From Marichromatium purpuratum 984 (GTDB taxonomy: Bacteria > Pseudomonadota > Gammaproteobacteria > Chromatiales > Chromatiaceae): DNA of 64,000 bases. The stretch is from the NCBI RefSeq assembly GCF_000224005.2, contig NZ_CP007031.1:1579001-1643000 (forward strand), read 5' to 3'. Below, in pieces: positions 16,477 to 26,445 of the stretch (within the stretch, counting starts at the first letter, position 1; each line of letters opens with the position of its first letter). The notes below the pieces were generated by a model, which had not been told where the DNA came from, did no database searches, and saw only the letters and a list, made by a program, of their open reading frames with translations. A program made the position numbers and the translations under genes.

Positions 16477-17397
16477 TCAGAGCAGCAGCTTGAACGCGAG
16501 CAGCCCGCCGAGGGTCAGCGTCAGCACGCCGACCGCGCTCCGGATCAGCGCCTCGGGCAGGCGGCGCACCGTGACCGTGGCCAGCGGCACCGAGAGCAGC
16601 GCCCCGGCGCTCAGCGGCAGCGCCAGCGACCAGTCGATGCCACCGCCGAGCAACAGATAGGCGATGAGCCCGATCAGGCAGGTGAGCGCCTCGGCCATCG
16701 AGGTGATCGCCACCGCCTGACGCGGCGCCACCCCCGAGACCACCTGTCCCGAGGTTACCAACGGCCCGTAGCCGCCCCCGCTCAGTCCCTTGTTGAAGGC
16801 CGCGATCGAGCCGATGGCGAGGATCCCCGCCGGGCGATAGCGCAGTCGGCGGCGCGCGGTGATCAGCGTGACCAGCCCCATGCCGAGCACGATCACCGCG
16901 ATCGCCACCGAGAACCACTGGGTCGAGAGCCGGACGGCCAACAGCACCGCGCTGATCGCGCCCACCGCGCTCAGCGTCGCCAGCAGCCAGAAGGTGCGCC
17001 GCGCCTGGTGATCGCGGCGCAGGTCGATGTTGCCGTCGCGGTGGTGCAGCAGCCCGGCGGCGAGCCCGGTGAGCAGCTCCGAGAGCAGCACCGCGGGGAC
17101 GATCTGCAGCGGCGCGAAGCCGGCGAGCAGCAGCAGCGGGGTGAGGGTGGTGCCATAGCCCATGCCGAGACTGGAGTCGAGATACTCGCAGAGCAGCGCG
17201 GCGGCGAACACTGCCAGCAGTGCCGCGCTGCCGAGGCTGATCCACTCGGGATCGAACAGCCCCTGCTCGACCAGCGGGTCGCGCGCCAGCAGCGCGAGCA
17301 CCACGCTCGAGACCAGGACCGCCCACAGCAGCAGACGACGACGATGGGTGCGGTAGACATCGGAGAGGGTCGCGACGGTGGCGACGGCGGCATTCAT
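16477..17397 (-). CDS. TauE/SafE (TSUP) family membrane transporter
   Basis: The 306-residue protein has about eight hydrophobic segments and the TSUP hallmarks MGYGTTLTPLLLLAGF in the first half and FNKGLSGGGYGPLVTSGQVVSG in the second. TSUP proteins export or import sulfur compounds such as sulfite, sulfoacetate or thiosulfate, or organic acids. Which substrate applies here is not visible. The ATG at 17397 has an AAGGAG motif about nine bases upstream, so it is preferred to the ATG at 17451. It is divergent from a sigma-54 activator and has a sigma-54-like promoter sequence upstream. Confidence 0.85.
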   Translation of the reverse strand: MNAAVATVATLSDVYRTHRRRLLLWAVLVSSVVLALLARDPLVEQGLFDPEWISLGSAALLAVFAAALLCEYLDSSLGMGYGTTLTPLLLLAGFAPLQIVPAVLLSELLTGLAAGLLHHRDGNIDLRRDHQARRTFWLLATLSAVGAISAVLLAVRLSTQWFSVAIAVIVLGMGLVTLITARRRLRYRPAGILAIGSIAAFNKGLSGGGYGPLVTSGQVVSGVAPRQAVAITSMAEALTCLIGLIAYLLLGGGIDWSLALPLSAGALLSVPLATVTVRRLPEALIRSAVGVLTLTLGGLLAFKLLL

Positions 17398-17445
17398 GGG
17401 TCGGGACTCCTTGGGTTCGATTGGTGGAAGATTGCGCTCCCCCTT

Positions 17446-17463
17446 GAACAAGAACCGGGCCAG
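17446..17463 (-). promoter_or_regulatory. Candidate sigma-54 promoter for the TSUP gene
   Basis: Read on the minus strand the sequence is CTGGCCCGGTTCTTGTTC. It matches the -24/-12 consensus YTGGCACGRNNNTTGCW at all but two specified positions with exact GG-N10 spacing, but the -12 GC is GT. It lies about 50 bp before the TSUP start and faces away from a sigma-54 activator gene, the expected arrangement for such a promoter. Confidence 0.4.
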
Positions 17464-17583
17464 GATGTGCCGGGATCGCCCAAGTCATTGAACGGGAAAC
17501 CCTGTCAGGATGATGGGAGGAGCCCGAGCACGGGCAGGGCGCTGTTCGTGCCGTTCCATATCACGGATAATCCGTTTTATTGA

Positions 17584-19140
17584 ATGGCTTGCCCACGAAA
17601 TGAAACGGATATGGACGATCAGGACCCGATACTGCTCGCACTGTGGCGCGCGCTCTGTTGTCGCCCGGCGCTCTGCGAGGGCGCGCCCGCGCTCTCGGCG
17701 CTACTCGCCGGGCACCTCGCCCACGACTGGCTGCTGCTGCTCGAACTCGACCCCGCGCAGGGTCGGCTGCAACCGTTGGGGTGGGGCGGCGCGCCGCCCC
17801 CGGCGCTGATCCGCGCGCGCACGCCGAGCGCCGATCAGCGCGCGCGGCTGCGGCGCTGGTGCCTGTGCGGCGAGGCACGGGTCGCGCCGCTCGCCGCGCT
17901 CGCCGACGACCTCCCCGGGCTGCTGCCGACGGGGCTGGCGGGGCGGGGCGGGGCGCTCGGACTCGCCCTCGACGACGAGGCGCTGGGCGTGCTGCTGCTC
18001 GGTGGCCCGCTCGACGCCGGGGCCGAGCGGCTGCTGCACGCCATCGCCCACCCCTGCGCGGTGGCGCTGCGCAACGACCGCCATCTGCGCGAACTGGCGC
18101 GGCTGCGTGAGAGTGCCGAGGCCGATCGTCACTCGCTGCTCACCCGGCTCGGTCGACAGGGACTCGGCGACACCCTGATCGGCGCCGAGGGCGGACTGCG
18201 CGGGGTGATGCAGGGCGTCGAGCAGGTCGCCCCCACCGACACCCCGGTGCTGCTGCTCGGCGAGACCGGCTCGGGCAAGGAGGTGATCGCGCGCGCCATC
18301 CACGCCCGTTCGCGTCGCGCCGAGGCGCCCTTCGTGCGCGTCAACTGCGGCGCCATCCCGCCGGAGCTGGCCGACTCCGAGCTGTTCGGCCACGAGCGCG
18401 GCAGCTTCACCGGCGCCACCAGTCGGCGTCAGGGCTGGTTCGAGCGCGCCGACGGCGGCACCCTGCTGCTCGACGAGATCGGTGAGTTGCCGCTCGCCGT
18501 CCAGGTGCGGCTGCTGCGCATCCTCCAGGACGGCAGCTTCGAGCGTGTCGGCGGTCAGCAGCCGTTGCGCGCCGACGTGCGGCTGATCGCCGCCACCCAT
18601 CGCGACCTCCACGCGATGGTCGCCGACGGGCGCTTCCGTGAGGACCTGTGGTATCGCATCAACGTCTTCCCGCTGCGCCTGCCGGCGCTGCGCGAGCGCC
18701 GCGACGACATCCCCGCGCTGGCCGCGCACCTCGCGCGCAAGTCGGCGCTGCGCCTCGGGCTGGCGCCGCAGCAGCCGAGCACCGATGAATTGGCGCTGCT
18801 GCTCGACTACCCCTGGCCGGGCAACGTGCGCGAACTCGGCGCGGTGATCGAGCGCGCCGCCATCTTGGGCGAAGGGCGCGGGCTGGCCATCGCCCAGGCG
18901 CTCGGCGCCGGTGGGCCGGGCGCGCCACGCCCGCACGCCGCGACCGCGCCCGCCGTCGAGTCAGACAGCATCGCGCCGCTCGATCAGGTGGTGCGCGCAC
19001 ACATCGCCGCCGCTCTGCGCCATACCCGGGGCCGGATCGAGGGTCCACACGGCGCTGCGCGCCTGCTCGCGCTCAACCCCAACACTCTGCGCTCGCGGAT
19101 GCGTCGGCTGGGGTTGACCGCGCGCGATTTCCGCGACTGA
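17584..19140 (+). CDS. Sigma-54-dependent transcriptional activator (NorR-like)
   Basis: The 518-residue protein has an N-terminal GAF-like sensory region (about 20-175), a AAA+ sigma-54 interaction domain (about 195-430) and a C-terminal Fis-type helix-turn-helix (about 470-515). Walker A is GETGSGKE at 226-233 and Walker B is LLLDEIGEL at about 294-302. The sigma-54 contact loop reads GSFTGA at 273-278 where most activators have GAFTGA. There is no receiver domain, so a small ligand or gas is the likely signal, as in NorR. Its likely target is the divergent TSUP gene. Confidence 0.87.
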   Translation: MACPRNETDMDDQDPILLALWRALCCRPALCEGAPALSALLAGHLAHDWLLLLELDPAQGRLQPLGWGGAPPPALIRARTPSADQRARLRRWCLCGEARVAPLAALADDLPGLLPTGLAGRGGALGLALDDEALGVLLLGGPLDAGAERLLHAIAHPCAVALRNDRHLRELARLRESAEADRHSLLTRLGRQGLGDTLIGAEGGLRGVMQGVEQVAPTDTPVLLLGETGSGKEVIARAIHARSRRAEAPFVRVNCGAIPPELADSELFGHERGSFTGATSRRQGWFERADGGTLLLDEIGELPLAVQVRLLRILQDGSFERVGGQQPLRADVRLIAATHRDLHAMVADGRFREDLWYRINVFPLRLPALRERRDDIPALAAHLARKSALRLGLAPQQPSTDELALLLDYPWPGNVRELGAVIERAAILGEGRGLAIAQALGAGGPGAPRPHAATAPAVESDSIAPLDQVVRAHIAAALRHTRGRIEGPHGAARLLALNPNTLRSRMRRLGLTARDFRD

Positions 19141-19326
19141 GCCACGCCGCGCGACGATCGCGCTTGTGCGCGCTCGCCGAATCGGCGAGACTCGGGGCAT
19201 GTCACAAGTCCTCGTCCTCGTTCATCGCCCCCGATACGTCGCTCGCCTCATGCGCTGGCTGACGCGTCGCCGCGTGCCCGGGTGAACCGAAGACGACTGT
19301 CCCTGCGTGACTTCGATTCCCTTCCC

Positions 19327-19354
19327 AGGCCGCGGCATCCCCCGCGGCCTTTTT
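19327..19354 (+). terminator. Rho-independent terminator
   Basis: A perfect 9-bp stem (AGGCCGCGG at 19327-19335 pairing with CCGCGGCCT at 19342-19350) with a 6-nt loop runs directly into TTTTT. It lies 187 bp after the sigma-54 activator gene and just before the transporter gene, so it probably ends the activator transcript. Confidence 0.75.
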
Positions 19355-19385
19355 CGTTCTCGTATCCGTGCAATGGAGGTTTCAG

Positions 19386-20273
19386 GTGTCGGTTCCAGCG
19401 GCATTCATCGGTGTGGTCCTGATCTGGTCGACCACGCCACTGGCGATCAAGTGGAGCAGCGAGGCCGGCGCCCAGTTCGGCGCCACCGCGCGCATGGTCC
19501 TCGGCGTCTTCCTCTGTCTGGTGCTGGTGGCGGTGATGAGCCGCCGCATGCGCTGGAACCGCGCGGCGCTGCTGACCTATGTCGCCGCCGGGCTCGGCAT
19601 CTGGGGCTCGATGAGCTGCGTCTACTGGGCGGCGCAGTTCATCTCCTCGGGGCTGATCTCGGTGCTGTTCGGGCTGACCCCGGTGGTCACCGCGCTGATG
19701 GCCGCCGTCTGGCTCGGCGAGCGCGCGCTCACCCCGGCGCGCCTGCTCGGCATCGCCGTCGGCATCGGCGGGCTGTGGCTGATCTTCGCCCAGGGGCTGG
19801 CGCTCGGCGCTCAGGCGCTGCTGGGCATGGCCGGGGTGCTGGTGACGGTGGTGATCCACTCGGCCAGCGCGGTCTGGATCAAGCGCATCGGCGCGCGCCT
19901 GCACCCGGTCGAGACCACCACCGGCGCGCTGCTGATCGCGGTGCCGCTGTTCCTGCTGAGCTGGGGGCTGAGCGAGGGCTTCGCGCTGCCGGCGACGCTA
20001 CCGCCGCGCGCGCTCTGGTCGATCCTCTACCTGGCGGTGTTCGGCTCGACCCTGGGCTTCATCCTCTACTACTTCGTGCTCCACCACATGCAGGCGAGCC
20101 GGGTGGCGCTGATCCCGCTCATCACCCCGGTGCTCGCCCTGCTCCTCGGCCACCTCGTCAACGACGAACTGCTGACCCCGAGGATCTGGCTCGGCAGCCT
20201 CACCATCCTCGCCGGCCTCGCCCTGTTCGAGTGGGGCGACCAGTGGTGGCGGCGTTGGCGGGTGGTGCGGTGA
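19386..20273 (+). CDS. DMT-superfamily (EamA) transporter
   Basis: The 295-residue protein has about ten hydrophobic segments in two EamA repeats. Landmarks are GVVLIWSTTPLAIKWSS, FGLTPVVTALMAAVWLGE (end of repeat one) and LIPLITPVLALLLGHLVNDE (end of repeat two). DMT proteins export metabolites or amino acids; the substrate is unknown. The GTG at 19386 is preferred because TGGAGGT lies six bases before it; a GTG at 19368 would place that motif inside the gene. The stop codon is 3 bp from the far end of the CRISPR array. Confidence 0.83.
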   Translation: MSVPAAFIGVVLIWSTTPLAIKWSSEAGAQFGATARMVLGVFLCLVLVAVMSRRMRWNRAALLTYVAAGLGIWGSMSCVYWAAQFISSGLISVLFGLTPVVTALMAAVWLGERALTPARLLGIAVGIGGLWLIFAQGLALGAQALLGMAGVLVTVVIHSASAVWIKRIGARLHPVETTTGALLIAVPLFLLSWGLSEGFALPATLPPRALWSILYLAVFGSTLGFILYYFVLHHMQASRVALIPLITPVLALLLGHLVNDELLTPRIWLGSLTILAGLALFEWGDQWWRRWRVVR

Positions 20274-20276
20274 GCT

Positions 20277-20305
20277 GGAGACATCCCCGCGTGTGCGGGG
20301 AACAC
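20277..20305 (-). repeat. Degenerate leader-distal terminal repeat
   Basis: This copy matches the consensus at 23 of 29 positions. Changes are concentrated in the crRNA 3' (handle) side and in two loop-proximal positions. Decay of the oldest repeat is normal, and its location confirms that the leader is at the opposite end. Confidence 0.92.
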
Positions 20306-22140
20306 AGGCCCCGTCCGGCGTACTGCCCATCGAGAACCGGTTCATCCCCGCATGCGCGGGGAACACCAACGGTTGCCGCATCTCCCAGGCCGAGATCAGC
20401 GGTTCATCCCCGCATGCGCGGGGAACACGATCACGCCACCATAGCGCTCTGACTTATCGGCGGTTCATCCCCGCATGCGCGGGGAACACCCGCCAACGCC
20501 CGCGTCGTCACCGTCGCCGCACGGTTCATCCCCGCATGCGCGGGGAACACCGTGACCTGATGAACGACGCCGACCCGGTAAGCCGGTTCATCCCCGCATG
20601 CGCGGGGAACACTCTGAGTGATCCCGTTTCCCTCGGCCAGCCTCCGGTTCATCCCCGCATGCGCGGGGAACACGTCCCGAGGCCGGAGACGATGAGAGCG
20701 CCCTTCGGTTCATCCCCGCATGCGCGGGGAACACAGGGAGATCTCGACCAAGCCAGGCTCAGGACTCGGTTCATCCCCGCATGCGCGGGGAACACACCTT
20801 CAACACGCCTGCTATCTCCCTTAATTGCGGTTCATCCCCGCATGCGCGGGGAACACGAAGCACTCGAACGCGTCTTGGAAGGCGCTATCGGTTCATCCCC
20901 GCATGCGCGGGGAACACTTCTCGATCTTCTCCCGGGCGCGCTTGTCGGCCGGTTCATCCCCGCATGCGCGGGGAACACGATGCCGCCGAGCAAGGTGCTG
21001 CGGGCCGTGTCGGTTCATCCCCGCATGCGCGGGGAACACGTGGTCAGGGAACAATAGCGGGTGCTGTAGAGCGGTTCATCCCCGCATGCGCGGGGAACAC
21101 CCGCGCGCGGTTCGTCATCTACTACGCTAACGCCGGTTCATCCCCGCATGCGCGGGGAACACGAGCCCCCTCGTTGCGTTCTGTTATGGTTCGGCGGTTC
21201 ATCCCCGCATGCGCGGGGAACACGTGCCCGTTCGATTCGATCCCGTTTATGGGGTCGGTTCATCCCCGCATGCGCGGGGAACACGACTACAAAGAAGCGG
21301 ACCAAGTGATCGAAAACGGTTCATCCCCGCATGCGCGGGGAACACGCAGATAGATGCTCCGCCGGCCAGCCGCGAGCCGGTTCATCCCCGCATGCGCGGG
21401 GAACACGAGCCGATAGCGCCGTCTCCTCGGCCCCTTCCCGGTTCATCCCCGCATGCGCGGGGAACACTCCTCGTCCACCCCGATCGCCACCAGCCACGCC
21501 GGTTCATCCCCGCATGCGCGGGGAACACTTCAGCGCCGTGCGGAACGCGTCGACGGTGATCGGTTCATCCCCGCATGCGCGGGGAACACAGGCCTCGGCG
21601 GCTGATGAGCGTGACCGCGAGCGGTTCATCCCCGCATGCGCGGGGAACACCTCGTGCGTCGCTCGTATTTTGGGCGCGACTACGGTTCATCCCCGCATGC
21701 GCGGGGAACACTCGTGGGGTAATGACTCATGGCTATCCTGTTGCGGTTCATCCCCGCATGCGCGGGGAACACGCAGCGCAGGCGGAGCCAAGCGGGATGC
21801 CACCCGGTTCATCCCCGCATGCGCGGGGAACACTCGTTGTCGATAGTGATGGTTGAGTCGGTGACCGGTTCATCCCCGCATGCGCGGGGAACACGCGCTC
21901 GATCACGCCCTTGTCCATGTAGTAGTCGGTTCATCCCCGCATGCGCGGGGAACACGTACAAAGCGCTCAAGCGGGCGGGGATTGCAGACGGTTCATCCCC
22001 GCATGCGCGGGGAACACACAGAACGCAACGAGGGGGCTCATTGCAGTCTCGGTTCATCCCCGCATGCGCGGGGAACACCTTCTCGTCGCCAAACGCGGCG
22101 CTGCAATTCTGCGGTTCATCCCCGCATGCGCGGGGAACAC
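20277..22140 (-). CRISPR. Type I-E CRISPR array, 31 repeats and 30 spacers
   Basis: The 29-nt repeat begins CGGTTCATCCCCGCATGCGC on the plus strand. In crRNA sense (minus strand) it begins GTGTTCCCCGCGCATGCG and ends ATGAACCG. Thirty copies, from 20338 to 22140, are identical; the copy at 20277-20305 is degenerate. Spacers are 32 nt, with six of 33 nt (20367, 20551, 21101, 21956, 22079 and one further position-dependent case at the boundary base C). The degenerate copy is at the low-coordinate end and cas2 with an AT-rich leader is at the high-coordinate end. Transcription and new spacer insertion therefore proceed from the right. The hairpin CCCCGC/GCGGGG is the Cas6e recognition stem. Two spacers overlap on opposite strands (see findings). 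Confidence 0.99.
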
Positions 22141-22231
22141 TCTTCGCGTATTTGCATGATTCAGCGAAGAAAAATACGCGCCTCTGAATCTACCAGATTT
22201 GCGGGTTCTATCGAAGGGGGTGGTTTTTCGA
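22141..22231 (-). promoter_or_regulatory. CRISPR leader
   Basis: The 91 bp between the cas2 stop and the first repeat are clearly AT-richer than their surroundings and occupy the leader position. Next to the first repeat are two overlapping inverted repeats: TCTTCGC (22141-22147) with GCGAAGA (22164-22170), and CGCGTATTT (22145-22153) with AAATACGCG (22172-22180). They share bases, so only one hairpin or cruciform can form at a time. I could not place a confident IHF site or a sigma-70 promoter. Confidence 0.7.
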
Positions 22232-23422
<1,191 letters not shown>

Positions 23423-23472
23423 GTGGTGCTCCGTGCGCGGTGTTGGCCTGTTCCCTGGGTCTGCCGGTGCGC

Positions 23473-24111
23473 TCAGTCGATGCCGCTGGGCGCGCGCCGG
23501 ACCAGTAGCAGTCCGCAGCCGAGCCCCTTGGCCGGCCCGATGCCGTTCTCCAGCAGTCCGACCAGCGCCGCTGGATCGGTCACCCTGAGGATGCCTTCGT
23601 AGCCGACGGTGGCGATCTTGCCGCTGCGCTGCTTGCGCCTGAAATGGCTCGGCGGGTGTGGCTGGACGACGGCGTGCTCGATCTCGGCGGCGCCGGCGAG
23701 CTTGCGGATCAGCCACTGTTGCTGATCGGTCTCACGGGTGAGCGGGACGCGGCAGGTGTCGTGCCGCTTGCCCGGTTTGTCGGCATGGTGGGCGTCGCGG
23801 ATGGTCTTGACCGGGTTGGCGGTGAGCACGAAGGCGAGTCGCTGGCCGACGCTCGGTCGGGGGTCAAACGCACGACTGGCGATCAGGCGCAGGTCCGTGT
23901 GGGGCTGCGGTGGTTGGCGCGACTGCACCAGTACCCGGGTCGGCTGCCCCGGTTGTTGCTGCTCGATCCGGAACAGAAAGCCCTGCCGGGGTTGCTCGGG
24001 GCTGCTCCGGGGTTCGCGCGGTTGCTCGGGGAACAGCCGCCACAGCGCGCGGTGGATGGCGTAGCGATCGGGGGCCGCGCGCGGCGGGATCTCGGCTCGA
24101 CTGAGGATCAT
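23473..24111 (-). CDS. cas6e: CRISPR RNA endonuclease Cas6e
   Basis: Cas6e cuts the pre-crRNA at the base of each repeat hairpin and stays bound as a Cascade subunit. The 212-residue protein has the N-terminal RYAIHRALWRLFP with the expected catalytic His20 and nearby Tyr17, and the C-terminal glycine-rich loop NGIGPAKGLGCGLLLVRR. Its start overlaps the stop of cas5e by 4 nt. Confidence 0.94.
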   Translation of the reverse strand: MILSRAEIPPRAAPDRYAIHRALWRLFPEQPREPRSSPEQPRQGFLFRIEQQQPGQPTRVLVQSRQPPQPHTDLRLIASRAFDPRPSVGQRLAFVLTANPVKTIRDAHHADKPGKRHDTCRVPLTRETDQQQWLIRKLAGAAEIEHAVVQPHPPSHFRRKQRSGKIATVGYEGILRVTDPAALVGLLENGIGPAKGLGCGLLLVRRAPSGID

Positions 24112-24788
24112 GCCTCTCCCTCCTGCCGGTGCAGATAGACCAGCCGATTGGCGAACTGACGCCGGCGCGGATCGTGTGGGACGTCGCGTATCGGGATGGT
24201 GCGCCCGTGCGCCAGCCGCTGCTCGGTGTAGATCGGGCCGCCCGTGGGTGGAGACCCGTCGAGCGCGGCGAGCGCATCCGCGGCCTCGATCACGCCGTCG
24301 GTGACCAGCGGGTGGGCGAGTGGGCAGGAGCGTCTGCCGAGCACCGGAGTGAACAGCGGTCGGCGCAGCGCGGCGGCGATGCGATCGAGGTCGAACGCGG
24401 TATCGGGTCGAGCGCCGATGGCGACGGTGAAGCTGGCGTCGAACAGGTACTCGCGGTGCGACTGGATGGGATGGCGGTTGGTCGAGCCGTCGACCTTCCG
24501 GGCATCGAGCACGGTGTGGTAGTCGCGCTCGCGGATTGCCGACTTGTCGCTCGACTCGCTCTCCTCGGGGCGTTGGGCCTTGCGGTCGGCGCGCACGCTG
24601 ATCTCGATGCTCGCCGCGAGCGCGCTGATGCGCTCGGCGTCACCACGCGCGATCCCGAGACAGGCGCCGAGCAGCCCGACCAGGGCGCTGCGGGTGGGGA
24701 AGGCGTTGCTCGGGCGATAGTCCTCGAAGGTGTGGGTGCCCCAGGACTGCATCGGACCGTCGAGACGCAGGATGAGATATCTGGCCAT
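24108..24788 (-). CDS. cas5e: Cascade subunit Cas5e (CasD)
   Basis: Cas5e caps the 5' handle of the crRNA in Cascade. The 226-residue protein starts RYLILRLDGPMQSWGTHTFEDYRPSNAFPTRSALVGLLGACLG, of which LDGPMQSWG and PTRSALVGLLGA are family signatures. A late glycine-containing block is PIYTEQRLAHGRTIPIRDVP. It lies 11 bp after cas7e and overlaps cas6e. Confidence 0.95.
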   Translation of the reverse strand: MARYLILRLDGPMQSWGTHTFEDYRPSNAFPTRSALVGLLGACLGIARGDAERISALAASIEISVRADRKAQRPEESESSDKSAIRERDYHTVLDARKVDGSTNRHPIQSHREYLFDASFTVAIGARPDTAFDLDRIAAALRRPLFTPVLGRRSCPLAHPLVTDGVIEAADALAALDGSPPTGGPIYTEQRLAHGRTIPIRDVPHDPRRRQFANRLVYLHRQEGEA

Positions 24789-24799
24789 CTGCAGTGTCC

Positions 24800-25966
24800 T
24801 CAGCTGTGGCCGTCCTCGCGCAGCCAGGTCTGGAGCGCGGGCAGGGTGTCGAGGTGCGGCGGGGTCTCGGCGGTGGCGTCGTCGAGGGTGAAGACGCGCG
24901 CCGTCTCATTGAGTCCATAGGCGCGGTTGAGTCGCCGCCAGTAGTCGAGCATGGTCTCTATCGACGGGCGCAGATAGCCGCCCTCGCGGTCCTTGGGGAC
25001 GGGGCTCTCGAAGGCGTTGGCCAGCGAGATCGGCTGGTCGGCGAGGCTGACCAGGGCGCAGTCGGCGATGTTGTGGGCGGCGAAGGACTGCTGCTTGGCC
25101 TCCGGCACCACGGTGGTCATCAGTTGCAGCACATGGGCTGCGATGGCGAGCGCGCGGGCGCGGCCCGCGGCGGTCTCGGGGGCGTCGATGGTGTCGAGCA
25201 GGCCGAGGTTGTACTGCAGTTGGCGCAGGTTGAGGCTGGCGTAGCGGTAGAAGACGCCCGCCGAGAACTGTTGCACGTTGAGGTGCCCGGCGCCGCTCTC
25301 GCCGGCGTCCTGGGTGAGGTCGTCGACGGCGGTGAACCAGTCGATGTCCTGCGGCTCGACGGTGTGGGTGGTGAGGGCGTGGGCGACGGCCAGGGCGCCG
25401 TCGACACCGTGGATCAGCTCGGAGTTGGCCATCCGCCCGGAGAGCGCGACATCGAGGTCGAGCTGGTGGCGCAGGCGCTGCTCGAGTTCCTTGACCGCCT
25501 GCTTGAGATGGGTGATGCGCGCCTTCTCCGTCGCCAGCGCGGCGGCCTCGCGCAGCAGGCCGCCGATGGCTTCGATCTCGTGGCTGGAGAAGGGGATGAT
25601 CTGGGTCTCGATGTGACCGCTCTTGGCGCGCACGTACCTCTGGATCTCGGCCTCCTTGGTCTTGCCCTCGAAGATCGCGGCGACATAGAGGGCGCACTGC
25701 TCGAAGGCCGCGGCGTCGATGCCGGAATCCGGGTCGAGGTCGGCGACCAACTGGTCGAGCAGACGGCGGGTGCGGGTCGAGCGGCTGAACGCCTGGCGGT
25801 AGGTGTCGCTGAAGCGGAAGGCGCGCTTGAGCGACTGGCTGGAGATGCGCACCCGGGTCTTGCCGCCGAAGATGGCCGTCTTCTGCTGCCCCATGTCGTC
25901 GCGGTTGAGACACGAGGGGCTGTGCGAGATGAGGACGTGGAGGTTGACGAAGTTCGGGCGGCTCAT
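24800..25966 (-). CDS. cas7e: Cascade backbone subunit Cas7e (CasC/Cse4)
   Basis: Six copies of Cas7e form the backbone that binds the crRNA spacer and flips out every sixth nucleotide. The 388-residue protein has the diagnostic start FVNLHVLISHSPSCLNRDDMGQQKTAIFGGKTRVRISSQS, seen in shorter form as LNRDDMGQQKTAIFGG, and NIADCALVSLADQP-type later blocks. Its ATG overlaps the stop codon of cse2 by 4 nt. Confidence 0.96.
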   Translation of the reverse strand: MSRPNFVNLHVLISHSPSCLNRDDMGQQKTAIFGGKTRVRISSQSLKRAFRFSDTYRQAFSRSTRTRRLLDQLVADLDPDSGIDAAAFEQCALYVAAIFEGKTKEAEIQRYVRAKSGHIETQIIPFSSHEIEAIGGLLREAAALATEKARITHLKQAVKELEQRLRHQLDLDVALSGRMANSELIHGVDGALAVAHALTTHTVEPQDIDWFTAVDDLTQDAGESGAGHLNVQQFSAGVFYRYASLNLRQLQYNLGLLDTIDAPETAAGRARALAIAAHVLQLMTTVVPEAKQQSFAAHNIADCALVSLADQPISLANAFESPVPKDREGGYLRPSIETMLDYWRRLNRAYGLNETARVFTLDDATAETPPHLDTLPALQTWLREDGHS

Positions 25967-26445
25967 GCGGCATCTCCTTGATCGAGCGAATAGAGGTTGA
26001 GATAGAAGTCTTCGACGAAGCGGCGCTTGCACCGGTCGCTCCAGAACTGGGCGAGTCTGGCGACCTCCAACCAGCCGACCGGGGCCTGACTGTGCAGGTG
26101 GATCAGCAGTCGGCGGAAGGCGATCAGGTCCTGTGGCGCGGTGTCGCGGGCCATCTGGATGATGCGCCGCTCGTGGATGTGCTCGGCGCAGCGTTGGGCG
26201 AGTGGTTGCGCGCTCTCGACCTCCTTGCACCAGGGCAGCAGGAAGGCCTGCCGCAGTTGTTGATCCGTGGGCCGCACGCCCGGGAACAGCCGGTAGAGCC
26301 CGGCGCAGTCACGCAGGGTGTCGGGGTGGTCGACCCGGCGCAGTTCGGCCTGCAGTCCGTTGGGCAGGGCGGCGTGGCGCGCGTGGAGGTCGCGGAATTC
26401 CTGCATTTGATCGTCGTCTTGCGATTGGGTGTCCTTGGCCATCAT
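25963..26445 (-). CDS. cse2: Cascade small subunit Cse2 (CasB)
   Basis: Cse2 dimers stabilise the R-loop in Cascade. The 160-residue protein has LRRVDHPDTLRDCAGLYRLFPG and a C-terminal helical block ending DFYLNLY, typical of the family. Two adjacent ATG codons (26445 and 26442) are preceded by GGGAGG; the first overlaps the cas8e stop. It is coupled on both sides. Confidence 0.92.
   Translation of the reverse strand: MMAKDTQSQDDDQMQEFRDLHARHAALPNGLQAELRRVDHPDTLRDCAGLYRLFPGVRPTDQQLRQAFLLPWCKEVESAQPLAQRCAEHIHERRIIQMARDTAPQDLIAFRRLLIHLHSQAPVGWLEVARLAQFWSDRCKRRFVEDFYLNLYSLDQGDAA

Noticed and set aside
19199-19285. 28-codon arginine-rich ORF (MSQVLVLVHRPRYVARLMRW...) before the terminator at 19327
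   Set aside because: No ribosome binding site, no overlap with a neighbour and no similarity; too short to support from sequence alone.
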